64,000 nucleotides of DNA, taken from assembly GCA_029237695.1 (NCBI GenBank), contig CM055265.1:46003056-46067055 (forward strand), given 5' to 3'. This document shows positions 33,545 through 46,369 of the stretch, piece by piece. Under the pieces are notes generated by a model. It searched no databases. It worked only from the letters and a program-made list of their open reading frames with translations, and was not told the origin of the DNA. The position numbers and the translations under genes are program-made. Position 1 is the first letter of the stretch. Every line of letters starts with the position of its first letter. Source of the DNA: Conchocele bisecta (lineage: Eukaryota > Mollusca > Bivalvia > Lucinida > Thyasiridae).

Positions 33545-35505
33545 GGCCTATCAACAAAAAGTGTTTGTTTGGGGGAGCGGACTCAAAATCTGTAGGTAGG
33601 GTAGGTAGGGATTTTTTTTATTTTTATTTTATTTTTTATTTTTTTATAGATGAAGCTGTAGATCGTTTACAACATGTACCTTCTTTACTTTACATGCCAT
33701 TAGTTGTAGTATGCATATTAATTAAGCATGAATATTAATTAAGCTCATAATTCATTGTATATTCTGGTGGATATTTTGCATCAAAATAACACACAGAATG
33801 CACATGTATGAAACTGTACATCCTGTATGGAATATAATATATTATGTAAATAATTATCAATTGTAGTGTTTAATTCAAACCCAAAAGCCATCTGTAAATG
33901 CACATGAACTAGTGTTGAGAATAAATAAGACTTGACCCAAAACTTAATCCATGGTTTAATGCCGAAGACGCTGACGCACAGGTGTTTGTTTGTTTGTTTG
34001 TTTGTTTGTTTGTTGGGGTTTAACGGCCTTTCAACAGCTAAGGTCATTTAAGGCCGGGTCAATGGGTTTACTACTAAATCCCATATATTGCCTGTACAAA
34101 TGGGGAAAATCCCAACATCAGAACTGAATATTTACATTAAGAAAACTATATATTCAGCCCTGAAATCAGAATAATCCTGATTTGATGCCTGATTTCTACA
34201 CGTGAGCACTGCTCGCAATACAATGGTATAATGTCCGCAAACACTGATGAACTAGTTATAGGGAAAATGTCAAATATTCGTCTTTCTGGAGAATGTTGGC
34301 ATACATCTATGTTTATACGTAACAAGATGCGAGTCCCACTAGACGAAACCCCAGCCATCGTGCCAATTGGCAATTTGTGTTGTTGTTGTTGATGTTGATT
34401 GTAGGCTTACGGTGCTGTCCGGTGATTTCGCGCAGCTAAGGGAATAATAACGTAACCGATCAATAAATATCGCATATTCAGACCTACAACTTTATTTACA
34501 TAATAACTCGCCATTTCGCCGTATTTCTACGAAATATCATGCACTAAAACAAAGTGCATCAATGTAAACGGCCGCCATTTGTGAACTCGCGTTGGGTATT
34601 CCCAGAAAATCTGGATGTCCAGTGTAGTGTGATTTTAGTGACGTCAGTTAATTATATTTGTCTATGGTGGCCAATACACGCCAACATGACTGTCATTTCT
34701 ACGTACAGGGAAGGGGGTCAATAAGTCAGCATGTGATCAATTACAGTCAGGGAACAAATTAATGACAGTATAACACATCCAGCGTAGATTAATACCCAGA
34801 GTAATGCAAGTACTCAAAATACTACAAAAAAACAACAATTCTTACAAGTTTGGGCTTCCATACATTGAACATTTTGTAGTAGTTTCCCCAATGACGTCAT
34901 TTGTATATTTTAATATACTCGATCCGGGGCCAACTATTTCATTCACAAAACAGAAGTAAACATGGTTTTGACAGACGATGTCTTCTGCAAAATGTGATCT
35001 GTTTTTGAGAAATAAAACGTATGCATGTATTAGGATACGAAGCGTAAATCTGACAGAACAAACAAACTTGTACTCACCAAATATACTTAGACTGGCCAAA
35101 TATCGTCAGAAGTTGTATAGTTTATGAAAATGTTGACTTCTAATATACCGAAACCAGGTAGCGAGAGGTTGACAATGCGAATTAAAGAGGTGCGCGAAAT
35201 CACCGGACACAATTGTATATTCGGATAACCTCTGCAGTTACCGCAATGCTTGTTCCGGCGCTTCGTTTTCGCCGCACCTCGAGTCGTAAGACGGTCGCGA
35301 GTGTAAACAAAGATGGGTTGTTTAATATATCGGGTATTAAAATGTCATTTACCAACAAAGTTGCATGAAACATAGAATGGGTGCGAAACAAAAGTGACAA
35401 GGAGAGGGATAAAAATTAACAGAAATATAGGGTCGGCACATTTTGTTAATGAAATAGCAGGTAGGGTCGGGTGCCCCGAAACAAACAATTTTTTTGTGAT
35501 AGGCC
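33545..35505. mobile_element. TAA-flanked TIR element inserted in copy B (1961 bp)
   Basis: Ends GGCCTATCAACAAAAAGTGT and (inverted) ATTTTTTTGTGATAGGCC, flanked by TAA at 33542-33544 and 35506-35508. The 3-bp TWA duplication and GG-start fit the PIF/Harbinger type. It contains a copy of the (GTTT)n dispersed repeat at about 33983-34190 and no transposase frame. Confidence 0.75.
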
Positions 35506-35624
35506 TAATTGCATTTTCTTTTCATAATATTGTTTTTGAAAGGTGTCCGCATTAGAAAATGTAAAAAAGGGAAAATCGAAAATTTTGTCATTAATGCTGG
35601 TTTTCCCAGAGCGCGGCCCATATC

Positions 35625-36262
35625 ATATGTTATTATATAGCTGCGTGTCTATCTCCGTTTCGAATTGTCCAAAAGGCTCAATTTACCAAGATAATAGATG
35701 GTAATATCGTTGAAATACACTAGGTTGTTCATATTTAAGATTATTTAGGAATTAAAGTGCAGTGTAAGCGAAGACTTCGCTGATATGCATCCAGTTAGAT
35801 TATGCGTTCCCCATTTTGAATCCATAAGGACAGCCGACTAAAAAGAGAGACAATGTCAAAGAACGACTGTTAGGCGACAATGTACAGCGCCTCAAGCATT
35901 TCTAAGTATTAATGCTGCGAGGAACTGGTGCAAGTATCCTTGCTATAATATTCTGTCACGACATCATGGCGATAAAGTCAAACATGGATTCACGTGCAGT
36001 GACGTCACAAGTTCGTCATGGCGTCATAATATGTGTACTGAGGTACAAGGCATCGCGTCTCATATTAGTGAAAGTTTCAGTAAGTTATAAGTTTCCGTTT
36101 TCTGTTCGCACTTAATGTTAACTGACACCAGTAAACGTAAATGGGAGGACAGAATGTGAAATTTTACGGCTACGTTAGACAATTTGAATCGTCGTTTTTC
36201 CTACGTCGTTTACCGCTTTTCATGACGTTGTCATTAAGCCCGGTTTTCGTATGGCGCGGCCC
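35625..36262 (+). mobile_element. 3' part of a copy C type transposon
   Basis: Matches 18685-19379 closely and ends GGTTTTCGTATGGCGCGGCC. It abuts the terminus of copy B, so copy B may have inserted into it. Confidence 0.8.
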
Positions 36263-37739
36263 ATATATGTTTATTATATATGTACATTTGTTTGACATTG
36301 AAACACAATGGAAAGTAAATTGTCAATATTTTACCGTATTGATCAATGCCAGAATTACTTTTCACATTGTATAATAGTTCCTTCTAAATCATCAGTAAGT
36401 TGTTTACTTCATTGATAGTTTGTATATTTTAGGCGCATCTTAGTTGTGAGTGATTTACATATATTATAAAAATGTTATTTGATTTGTATGTGGATATAAT
36501 TGCCACTCGTTCCGACTACGCATATATCCACATATAGAAAACATAATAACCTATAAGTACTATAATTATATCTATAAACGAACCCCGTCCTTGTGATAAT
36601 CATTGTAAATGTGTGAGGCTTTAGATTGTATGAAGATTTTCAAAGGAAATTATTTCCAATATCTGCAATACGCGACCTTAAATTATGTCAACACAATGAT
36701 TCTAATTTTAAATAATCAATTATGAATAAAGATAAATATCGTGCACATGTATCAAATTTCTTAAAGAGGGGTCATCGCGTGTAACACAGCAGTAATATCT
36801 GTTTGTCAGAAGTTGAAAACATGCAAAACACGCGTACGTCGCTTGTATTGTTTCGGTACCGGCGCGCACTTCGTTCGTGGCTGGCAGCATGCTCAATACA
36901 CGGTCTACATTTGGATGTATTCAATACTGAGACTTAGAGAACAAAACTAGCCAACATATAAAAGAAACGCATGTAGGACATGTTTTATCCAACGGAGTTA
37001 TACACACGTTTAACAATTACAGTTTCGTATAATTTTGAATCAACTGTCGATGTAATTAAACGGGACAATAAACTATGTCATATATACATGTGTTTGCAAT
37101 ACACATACACCTTTAATACACCTGCAATACACATACACATACACCTTTATATATCATACCCGGCGAATTAGACTAAATAGAGAGGTGGGATTATTTAACT
37201 TTTATCTAATTAACCCCGTAAGTTTTCCGCCGCCGAGGCCAATTCTATCCTACCGCCCATATGTGCACACCTGCATGTTGTTTTAAGTACGAATGATCTT
37301 GAGAACGACGTGAGCAGTTGTCCAAGGGAGATAACATGACTCAAAAAGGCAAACAAAGGAAACTACGTTCTTTGTTGCCGATTTATTAAACACAGGTAGA
37401 TTGTCATACATCGTGAGGTATTTTTTTATTGTCAGAAACATTTACTGTAGTACCAGCTTTCTACGAAATAAAATAAAAGAACAATGTAAGTAGGCGTATT
37501 TATGGAAATAAATAAAAAATAAACCGCCATTTATTTAGATCTAATATCTACTTAAATTTATTTCCCGAAAACGCCATTTAATGCATATACATAGACGCGA
37601 CAATGACGTTAAATGTGACGGTCGGAATTGGCCGCCCGCATTACTCTGATTAAAAGAAAAAAAAAGAGAAAACAAAAGGAAGTTTACTTTGTCAAAACCG
37701 CGCGGAAATTACTCCATCTTTGTAACGTTATAATTCGTT
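36263..37739. other. No gene seen
   Basis: AT-rich. 37085-37160 has ACACATACACCTTT-type short repeats. No recognisable element ends or coding frames. Confidence 0.5.
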
Positions 37740-39335
37740 ACTCGCTTGGCGCGTCACATATATATGTGAATACTGCCTTGTTACTGTATCCTATACGGCA
37801 CATGGAATGGCCAAATCGGCCGGCCATCTTTGTGTGTTCTAGCCATCAGCCAGTTTCACCTGTTCTGCCGTTTGACAAAGAACTCAAACTGTGAAGTAGA
37901 ACATATGGTATAATGTAGCTAATCACATATTGAAAAGCCATGAGAACAGACTCCTATCAATTATATTACACCAAACTATAAAATATGTCTGTTTTCTGGA
38001 CAGGTTTGAGCCTGTGTTTTTAAAAACATGAACCACCATTATAAATACCCTGATACACAGAAAATCGCGCAGTGTATCACTTTTACCTGGCTGGCCAACC
38101 ACACAACACACACCATATATACCCACAAAACACACACCATATATACATGTACCTACTACTGTACTCTGTTATTAGCTATCAAATCCAGTGATATGTAAGC
38201 AGTTACCCGAGTGTTTTGTCCCTGGTGTCTATTCACCTACTATGCGAGTAGATATGGCTTTACCTATGTATAATGTGTACACTAACAATATGCTGTGCAT
38301 CAGATTGAAAAGTTTACGCATCAAAATTTATTTTGAGATTAATGAGAGAAATGCTCAGATATCTCGTCTTTTGTACAGGCATTCTATTTATAGCTTGGCG
38401 TTGTCACATCTGTCTATTATGTATTGTACCAGATTTTATTTGGTTTACTGTCATATTATTTGCTGTATGTGCCAAACGCACAAAGTGGTGAAACTTTACG
38501 ATGGCTTGTACATACAAAGATGGCGGAGATGGCAACTCAATGCTCCATATAGTATACAGTAACAAGACAATATTCACATATGTTATATTAATATTGGTGC
38601 AATACATAATAGACACATATGACAACGGCAAGCTATAAATATTATGCCAACAACTTATACAAAAGACGATATATCTGAGCATTTCTCCAATCAATATCAA
38701 AATAAATGTTGATGTGTAAACTTCTCAACTGATGCGCAGTCTATGTTATTGTACATGCTACCATAGCAAGGTGTATGATCACGTGATACTAACAACAACA
38801 CGTACTGAACTTTCCATAATCCATTCGACTCAAAGTACGTATTATTTTATAGTGTCCTTATTACGTAACAGATTTTGATAAAATATGGCGCATCAAACGC
38901 ATCTTGTTAAGCTGCATTTGGTGGTCTCTGTATGTGCCAAACTCCCTGGACCACCAAATGCAGCTCACGAAGACGCGTTTGTGTTGTGTGGTTTGCCAGG
39001 TAAAAGTGATACACTGTGCGATTTTCTGTGTACGAGTTATTTATAATGGTGGTTCATGCTGTAAAAAAAAACACAGGCACAAACCTGTCCAGAAAACTGA
39101 CATATTTTACAGTTTGGTATAATATAATTGATAAGAGTCCGTTCTCCTGGCTTTTCTACATGTGATTAGCTACTTTATATCATATGTTCTACTTCACATT
39201 TGGAGTTCTTTGTCAAACGGCAGAACAGGTGAAACTGGCTGATGGCTGGAACACACACAGATAGCCGATTTGGCCACTGCATTTGCCGTATAGGATACAG
39301 TAACGAGGCAGTATTCACATATATGTTATACATAT
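37740..39335. repeat. 1.6-kb imperfect palindrome (foldback)
   Basis: 37740-38105 is the reverse complement of about 38988-39335 (e.g. CCAGTTTCACCTGTTCTGCC against GGCAGAACAGGTGAAACTGG). 38260-38445 pairs with 38590-38760. Inside the right arm a small hairpin GCTGCATTTGGTGGTC / GACCACCAAATGCAGC lies at 38912-38967. The ORFs here read repeat DNA. Confidence 0.85.
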
Positions 39336-39615
39336 ATTCTATCATATTTACGAAGCAATTATCTTTGAATCAAACGATGATCAGGTATAGAACGGGTGTA
39401 CCTATCCATTTGGCAGGTTTTTCTAGCAGGATTGCTGCTCAAACGCTAATCAAACTAGAGCAGCTTGAGCTGCATCAACGGTTTGAGCCTCAAACATTGA
39501 TTTCATGTGTAACTAAGCTTTAGCCCAAGGTGTAAACTATCGGTTGCAAAAAGAATTTCTGAAGTTTTAGAATGAACAGTCCAACATTATTGTGTTTGCA
39601 TCATCACACCGATGT

Positions 39616-39682
39616 GGGGCCGGTTAGCTTAGAGGTAGAGTGATGGACTCGGAGCGAGGGATACCGGGTTCGATCATCAGCC
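39616..39682 (+). repeat. tRNA-derived SINE head
   Basis: GGCCGGTTAGCTTAGAGGTA gives an A box and CCGGGTTCGATCAT a B box about 35 bases later, with tRNA-like length. Acceptor stems do not pair well, so it is a SINE rather than a tRNA gene. Confidence 0.7.
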
Positions 39683-41045
39683 AAAGTTTTAGCTAAAGGA
39701 CTGAAATATCGACTACAGCAAAAACAATTGAAATCGAATGATAAATAACGAAGCTGATGTCACATCCGTTTGCTCTATTTTGAAAACTTGAAAAAATACG
39801 TTCATCTTTGACATCGAATAGAGCCGTAAGTAGTCAAGATATAGCTCTGAAAATTATCATCTTTCATGCGGCTGACACTCCCCTATGATATCACCCTGGC
39901 AAGAAATTATGTTGCTGACAGTACTGTACAAATTGGAAAACGTTTGTAAAGACCACCCGTTATCAGCCGAAATTCGGCAAAATCGTTGAAAAGTATGTAT
40001 ATTTTTCAACTTCAAATGCATATAGCTCTTTTATTTGAGCAGATAGCCGAAAACTGTCAGTAAATCTGAGATAGAGAATTTTGTCAGCTTTCCAATGCAA
40101 AAAGAATTCTTGAAATCGGTTGGAAAATAAGGAAGTTATAGGAAGTATGACGTCACTTCCGTTTTCGTGGAAAGTAGCATTAAAAGATATCTGAAAATCT
40201 CTGAGTCTCTGCTCACACTTGATCCGAATCGGCATGCAAAATTTGAGGTCAATCCGACCCAGCGGTTTGGTGTAGATGGAGGGAGCCCGTAAGTCAGCGG
40301 ATGATTATTTTTCGACAGTTATCGCCCTTAAATTGCAGTTTACGCCATTTGTAAATACACCTAATAAAACGGAAATGTGCAATATTCCGCCAGTGAAGTT
40401 TTCGTTTGTTTTTCACCATAGGCCGGGCACAAAGCGGGAAAGTTTTAGCTAAAGGACTGAAATATCGCCAGCAGCAAGAAATTTTGAAATCTATTGATAA
40501 ATAACGAAGCTGACGTCACATCCGTTTGCTCTATTTTGAAAACTTGAAAAAAAGACGTTCATCTTTGACATCCAATAAAACCGGAAGTAGTCAAGATAGA
40601 GCTCTGAAAATTATCATCTTTTATGCGCCTGACACTCCCCTATCACACTGGCAAGAAATTATGTTGCTGACATTACTGTACAAATTGGAAAACGTTTGTA
40701 AAGACCACCCGGCCGTTATCAGCCGAAATTCGGCAAAAATTCGGCAAAATCGTTGAAAAGTATGTACATTTTTCAACTTCAAATGCCTATAGCTCTCTTA
40801 TTTGACCAGATAGCCGAGAACTGTCAGCGAACTCGAGATAGATAATTTTGTCAGCTTTCCAATGCAAAAGGAATTTTTGAAATCGATTGGAAAATAAGGA
40901 AGTTATAGAAAGTATGACGTCACTTCCGGTTTCGTGGAAAGTGGCATTAAGACATATCTGAAAATCTCTGAGTCTCTGCTCACACTTGATCCAAATCGGC
41001 ATGCAAAATTTGAAGTCGATCCGACCAGCGGTTTGGGCTGTAGAC
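39682..41045 (+). repeat. 755-bp tandem duplication downstream of the SINE head
   Basis: GTTTTAGCTAAAGGACTGAA occurs at about 39686 and 40441, and the sequences stay parallel to the AGCGGTTTGG segment near 40260 and 41030. Each copy contains two TGACGTCAC sites in ATCCG/TTCCG context. Confidence 0.85.
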
Positions 41046-41877
41046 TGAACGGCTGAATAAAAAAAAAAAATAAAAAAATAAAAATACCAACGAATACAAT
41101 AGGTTTTCGGCGCAGCTGAAAGCCGCCTCAAACCTAATTTCTAACCATGGATATCAATATTCTAAATAAATGTACACTGTATTGCAGCAGACTTGTATGC
41201 ATGTATACTGTAATTGAAAAGTATAGATGAATGTGTTACACCAGGTTATACAAATGGAAATGACAGTGGCATAGCCCAGCTGTCCTCGATCTCTACATGT
41301 ATATATGCAGAGAAGGAGACTGGGTTAGCTTCAATTGCTATTGTCATCTTTTGACGCCCTCACATTGAAGCCGAAATTCGAAAGCACGTGAGGGAGTCGT
41401 ATGACTACGATGTTTTAATATATATTTACGTTTTTACATGTAGTTTTCATGACTGAAAATATCTAGTCTGCATGACATGTTTCAATCTACATTAGAGAAA
41501 TAGACTAACTTAAAATTCTTGATGTACATATCGTGCTGCCGGAATGACAACATGGTCAAATGTGCATCTTCAAACATTTGTGAATTTCACGATTGCAGAC
41601 TGCAAACACACCGGTGAATATCGGGTGATTATGCTATGTTGTCGATCGGCATAATCAAATACTAATGATAACACACACTGTAAATCCTCATAAGGAGGTT
41701 CATCGTGAGCTGTCCCACCTGGGTCTGCAGTGTTTGCACACGATGATTGTATGGTGTGTGTGGATGAGAATCTTAATAACATGTGCATGTAAGCATTACT
41801 ATATGGATACAATAATACATTTAGTATTGGTATATACTGTTCATTTCTACTCCATGAAATATTTGTATCTACTACAT
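41046..41877. other. No gene seen
   Basis: A-rich tract at 41056-41090, then AT-rich sequence and a short bivalve unit near 41690-41740. Confidence 0.5.
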
Positions 41878-43135
41878 ACTACGGGGCGCCATGCAGGACA
41901 GGTTAATTATGTGTACAAAATTGAGTTTTGTAACACTAAAAATCACAAAATTCAATTCTGTGTCACAAAATTCATCTCTACGTTGATTGGTTGAGATCGG
42001 TCTTAGTCCATTTTACTAGATGGTGGAGTACACTTGCAGGTTTAAATATTTCAATGCGAAAATATAACCCAATATATCAATATTATACTTCTTTATGGAC
42101 AGTTATTTTGGTTATATTATGATTACAAATGAGTGGTCACACCATATAAGCATATATACTTTGAAGGAGAAATAAGAAAAATATTCAGAATTTTCCCTCA
42201 ATTATGTAAACAGGGTCAAACATAAAGTAGCCGGGACATAGCTAGACCTGAGAGCATGCCCATATATATAGAATACCAGGCTAGTGTATTTTGATATCAA
42301 GTTTATCAGGCAAGGCTAGGAAACGCGTAGGAATTCCGAGGCTTGCCGAGGAATTCCTACCGTTTCCGAGCCGAGCCTGATAAACTTGATATTAAAATAC
42401 ACTAGCCTGGTATTCTATTTATCAGGTAACGTTTTATGCTCAAAAATGACATTAGATGACGTCGTATTCTAACAGTAGATCTAACCTTGTGAAACAAATG
42501 GTATTGGATCTGTGTCTACTAGTTGCGAAGTTACGTGTTCGCAACTATGTGTCTACATGCATTATTTACAGTATACACCATCTTAGTACATGTATCCATG
42601 GTATCTACACAAATACTACAAATGGTTTCCTCAAATGGCCCAATACACACATTCTGTTTATAAACACAGACAGCAGTCAGAACACAGGCCACAGCGCGTG
42701 TATTATTGATTTAACTGGGGCAAATGTACCTTGCGATACACACTAAATGACGTCAGTACTCGCGGGAGATCTACATGTACATGAATTATGTGTACAATTA
42801 TAACGCAAATGAGTTTAAATACGAATGGGTTTGTCAACGTTTGACTGTTTGGAGATAGTTGAAGCAAAATGGCAGAATGAGAAATAAATCATCGGCAGAA
42901 TGAGAAATGAATCATCGACATTGAATGTGTAGATCGGCGACCGTGACCCATTTCTCCAGTGCAGTTTCTGACCAATGGTAGTCCTTCTTACATGCGTGTG
43001 CAGAATTGACAGAATTGAATTTTGTGGCACAGAATTGAATTTTGTGACACAGAATTGAATTTTGTGGCACAAACATGAATTTTGTTGACAAAATTGAGCC
43101 ATGTCCCACTTGGCGCCCCGTACTTGGCGCCCCGT
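41878..43135. mobile_element. TIR element with GGGGCGCC ends and 20-bp subterminal repeats
   Basis: The left end ACGGGGCGCCATGCAGGAC and the right end CTTGGCGCCCCGTAC are inverted. Inside both ends are repeats of TTTTGTGACACAGAATTGAA or its complement. A 145-bp palindrome (42271-42415) sits inside. An inverted, partly deleted copy is at 57362-58812. Non-autonomous. Confidence 0.75.
42271..42415. repeat. 145-bp internal palindrome
   Basis: GAATACCAGGCTAGTGTATT at the left is mirrored by AATACACTAGCCTGGTATTC at the right, with arms of about 66 bp. The second copy at 58037-58181 has the same length. Confidence 0.9.
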
Positions 43136-43678
43136 ACATACATGAACGTAATATATTGGGCCAATTCGGAGATTGCAGACGACAAGCATATATATAGCGA
43201 CACTCAGCTGGTCCCATTGTTTGTAGTCGGCAATCAACCATGCGCCCTGTACATATGCAGTGGACTTTATTAAAGGTATCGATATGACGTCATTAGTATA
43301 AAGGTGCATGCTGTCGTTGGTCCACGGCTGGGTAAAGGGGTCTTACGGCGTTTGTGGACAGTGTAGTCCCAGATCACACTGCGTGAATCTGCAGTCTGGT
43401 CAGGGCTTACTCTGTCTGACATACGGTAAATTAGACAGTGTATCGGGCCTATGCAATCACGTAGATACTGTAGAAGCAATGCCGTTGTATTGATCAGGGC
43501 ATAGATTGGTTTAAACGAGTCAAATGCCATTTTCCAGACGGTTAAACCAGTTAATATGTATCAAGTATACTGAAGAGTTATTCATCATTACGTAAACACA
43601 GACATTATCCGATGTATCCTGGCCAGACCACCGACCTGTCTCTATAAGTAGTTTGTGGTTACTTGTTCGAAATTTAAT
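43136..43678. other. Bivalve dispersed unit, no gene
   Basis: 43330-43480 has a unit of the GGACAGTGTAGTCCCAGATC type. The rest is unassigned. Confidence 0.5.
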
Positions 43679-44655
43679 TCACTTTATGTTTAAAGATTTA
43701 GGCGAAATTCTGAAGTATTCTTCAAATTGTACGGTTTCTTTAAATATATTATACGTTTTCCCTTTACCTGAAGCTGACACTTTCTCATTCCATGATTGTT
43801 TAAATTGATCTACAAGTGTTAATTTTATACTTTTGATGTTGACGGATGTATTGCTATTAATCAGTCCAGTGTTTCCTGTTTCATTTAATATGTGTTTAAT
43901 ATAGTGCAGCCATTTGCAATTAAAATTATCTAGACTCGAAATGTGCTCGAACAACATATATGATAACTTATATTGTTTACCGGATATTATTCTGTTCCAA
44001 AATCCTAGCATTTTTGTTTTAACTATAATCTCCGGTGGATACCGTCCTAGTTCAGCATAGAGCATATATAGCGGGGTACTTTTTCTACTTTTAGTAATTT
44101 TTCTAAGGAATTCAGAATGCACCCTTTCGATTAAGTCCAAGTTTTCAAAACCCCATATTTCGCATCCATATATTAGGATTGGCAACACAGTATGGTCAAA
44201 CAGTTTCAATTGTAGGTCAATTGGTAAATCAATATTGTTTATGCGAGTATATAGTAGGTACATAGCTTTCTTGGCCTGTTCAACTATATGTTTTCTGGCG
44301 TTCAGGAAACTGCAACTTTTTGAAAAGTACAAACCAAGATATTTATATTGGTTAACTGTTTCAATTATATTTTTACCGAGTTTAAATAGATATTTATAAT
44401 TGTTTCGTGATCCAAAAACTATTACTTTTGTTTTACTGAAGTTAATATTGAGTTTCCAGGTACAGCGTAAGAAATCGTCTAGGCATTTTTTAAATGCTGC
44501 TTCATTGTCAGAAAGTATTACTGTGTCATCCGCATAGAGGTTTATGCCGCTATGTAGTAATATTTTCCATAATCCAATTCTCCAGACGGAATCAAATGCC
44601 TGTGAGAAATCAACAAAACCACAGAATAGTTTTTTGTTTGGTTTACGTGTAATGG
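43679..44655 (-). pseudogene. LINE reverse transcriptase relic with internal deletion
   Basis: One - strand frame is open from about 44655 to 43679. It begins with RT motif A (CGFVDFSQAFDSVWR, about 44600), then goes almost directly to motif C (LYADDTVILSDN, about 44545). The segment with motif B (normally the RQGD region, roughly 80 or more residues) is missing without breaking the frame. Downstream are the usual thumb features (NINFSKTKVIVFGS, YKYLGLYFSKS, LPILIYGCEIWGFENLDLIE) and a long C-terminal region. There is no endonuclease. Such a protein cannot be a working RT. It belongs to the CR1/RTE/Nimb range of non-LTR elements, exact clade open. Confidence 0.8.
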
Positions 44656-45374
44656 GTTATGTAAAATTGTACTCTGTATTTCTGGTTACATGTTACGCTA
44701 TTATAAGGACATAACATAAAACTAACACAGTCATGTGGTATATTTAATTGCATCACCACATCATGTATATCTCTGCTATATATACATACATGTAGCACAG
44801 GACAGTGTACTGTAGCATATTAAGCAAAGACATACCGAACATATATAATTTTACGTCATGTAGCAAAATAGTTTGGCCTCCCCCCCAATAAATTGAAACG
44901 CTCCTACGCCTATGTATTATGAGTAACATTGAATATGATGTTTGTAAAATTTGTATAGAAGGAATTCATAGGATGTATATATTGAGAAACCAAGAAGTAG
45001 ATAATAAAAGAAATTAGATCTAGATGATACATTTTTCATGACATACTTCGCTTTAGTATTCCTCAGGTGTGATACAGTAGAATTGTGTTCTTACATGTTG
45101 TTAACTTGAACTACCGTAGTCATATTATGTTTGATACATGTGTAATAATTGTGTATGTCCATTGTGAATGTATATGTCTATATCAATGTTTTATGTTAGT
45201 TAGCATCAAGCCTTTGTATTAGGTTTTTATGCCATTACATTTGATTTGATTTGATTTGATTTTACACCTTGATGTTGTAAATAATTAATAAATCATCAGT
45301 CTGATGCAATCGCTATGCAATGATCGGTATCATTTCATAGGAAAAGGGGTGTTATGTTATAGCATACAGTACCA
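44656..45374. other. AT-rich spacer ending in (TTTGA)n
   Basis: 45238-45263 is a TTTGATTTGATTTGAT microsatellite preceded by TTTTTATGCCATTACATT, which looks like the 3' tail of a + strand LINE. No coding part of that element remains. Confidence 0.5.
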
Positions 45375-45785
45375 ATGTGTATGATCACGTGTTTACAACA
45401 ACAACAACAAGTACTGAAACTTCCAGAAGCCCTCCGATTCAAAGTACATATTCTTTTATTTTGTCTTTATTATGCAACGGATTTTTATGAAATATGGCGC
45501 ACCAAACGCCTCTTGTTAAGCTGCATTTGGTGGTCTCGGTACTTTGGCCCAAACATTTGTCTTTTTTGCGAAGAATCAATTTCCGTGTCTACCATGTATG
45601 TGTCCGTGTAAATCGATTGTTCGCAAAAACGACATAAGTATGTGCCGAACTCCCGGACCACAAAATGCAGCTCATGAATCCGTTGCCTATTAAGGAAAAT
45701 ATCAAATAATACTTACTTTGGAGGGGTCGCGCTTTCAACGCTTTCAGCCATTGTTGTTGTTGTTGTTGTAACCACGTGAGCATGC
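45375..45785. repeat. Foldback element related to 38780-38970
   Basis: The left arm (GATCACGTGTTTACAACAAC ... GCTGCATTTGGTGGTCTCGG) and the right arm (GGACCACAAAATGCAGCTCA ... TGTTGTTGTTGTAACCACGTG) are inverted. The core hairpin is shared with 38912-38967. Confidence 0.75.
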
Positions 45786-46160
45786 ACCTTGAGTACTGTA
45801 TTCCTACCAATGGGACAGCCCATGCGATTTTGTACCTAACAAGTTGTGCGATATTTCCTTATATTTACAATACACTGCGTTGTCGAAAGGTGACGAAATT
45901 TTCAACTTTCAAGCCATTTACGAAAACAATCATAACGTGTGTAAACATTTTACATGAGATATCGTACGTGTTTGTAGGTACACGTGATTTGTCTCAAATA
46001 CTCGATGGCAATACACATGCTGAATCAGGGGCATCGGAATAGGTCAGACAGACTGCCGGATCAATAATTTTGACATATTTGGAATTCATATATATATATT
46101 ATATAAAAAGAAAAACGGATAGTAAATATTTTGTTATGCATTTGTTCTCATATCTCATCA
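45786..46160. other. Dispersed inverted repeat fragment, no gene
   Basis: 45840-45990 resembles 46960-47100, 50795-50975 and 51400-51580 (GACGAAATTTTCAACTTTC; TTTACATGAGATATCG). Unassigned otherwise. Confidence 0.45.
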
Positions 46161-46235
46161 AAAGTGTATGTTGTTGCCACTCAGTTGAACCGTCTCGGCG
46201 AGACGGTTCAACTGAATGGTAACAACATACACTTT
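46161..46235. repeat. 75-bp near-perfect palindrome
   Basis: AAAGTGTATGTTGTTGCCA at the left mirrors TGGTAACAACATACACTTT at the right, centred at CTCGGCGAG. Confidence 0.92.
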
Positions 46236-46369
46236 GGGTTGGTAATGAGGGCACCTACAAGATTCGCCGGACCAATCTTATGATGCTTCCGGAGCCCCTG
46301 TGAATAAAACACTATCATTCCTGTGCATCTATGTAATTATTCAACCTAAACAGTCTATTAAGTAACTAG

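Larger units (their letters stand above)
31405..35615 (-). mobile_element. TIR transposon copy B, inverted relative to copy A, with two insertions
   Basis: Outside two inserted blocks this is the reverse complement of 13627-15070, with the end TTTTCCCAGAGCGCGGCCC at about 35600-35615. It includes the inverted tRNA-like head near 31698-31760. Insertions are at 32193-33107 and 33545-35505. The other end is missing. Confidence 0.8.
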
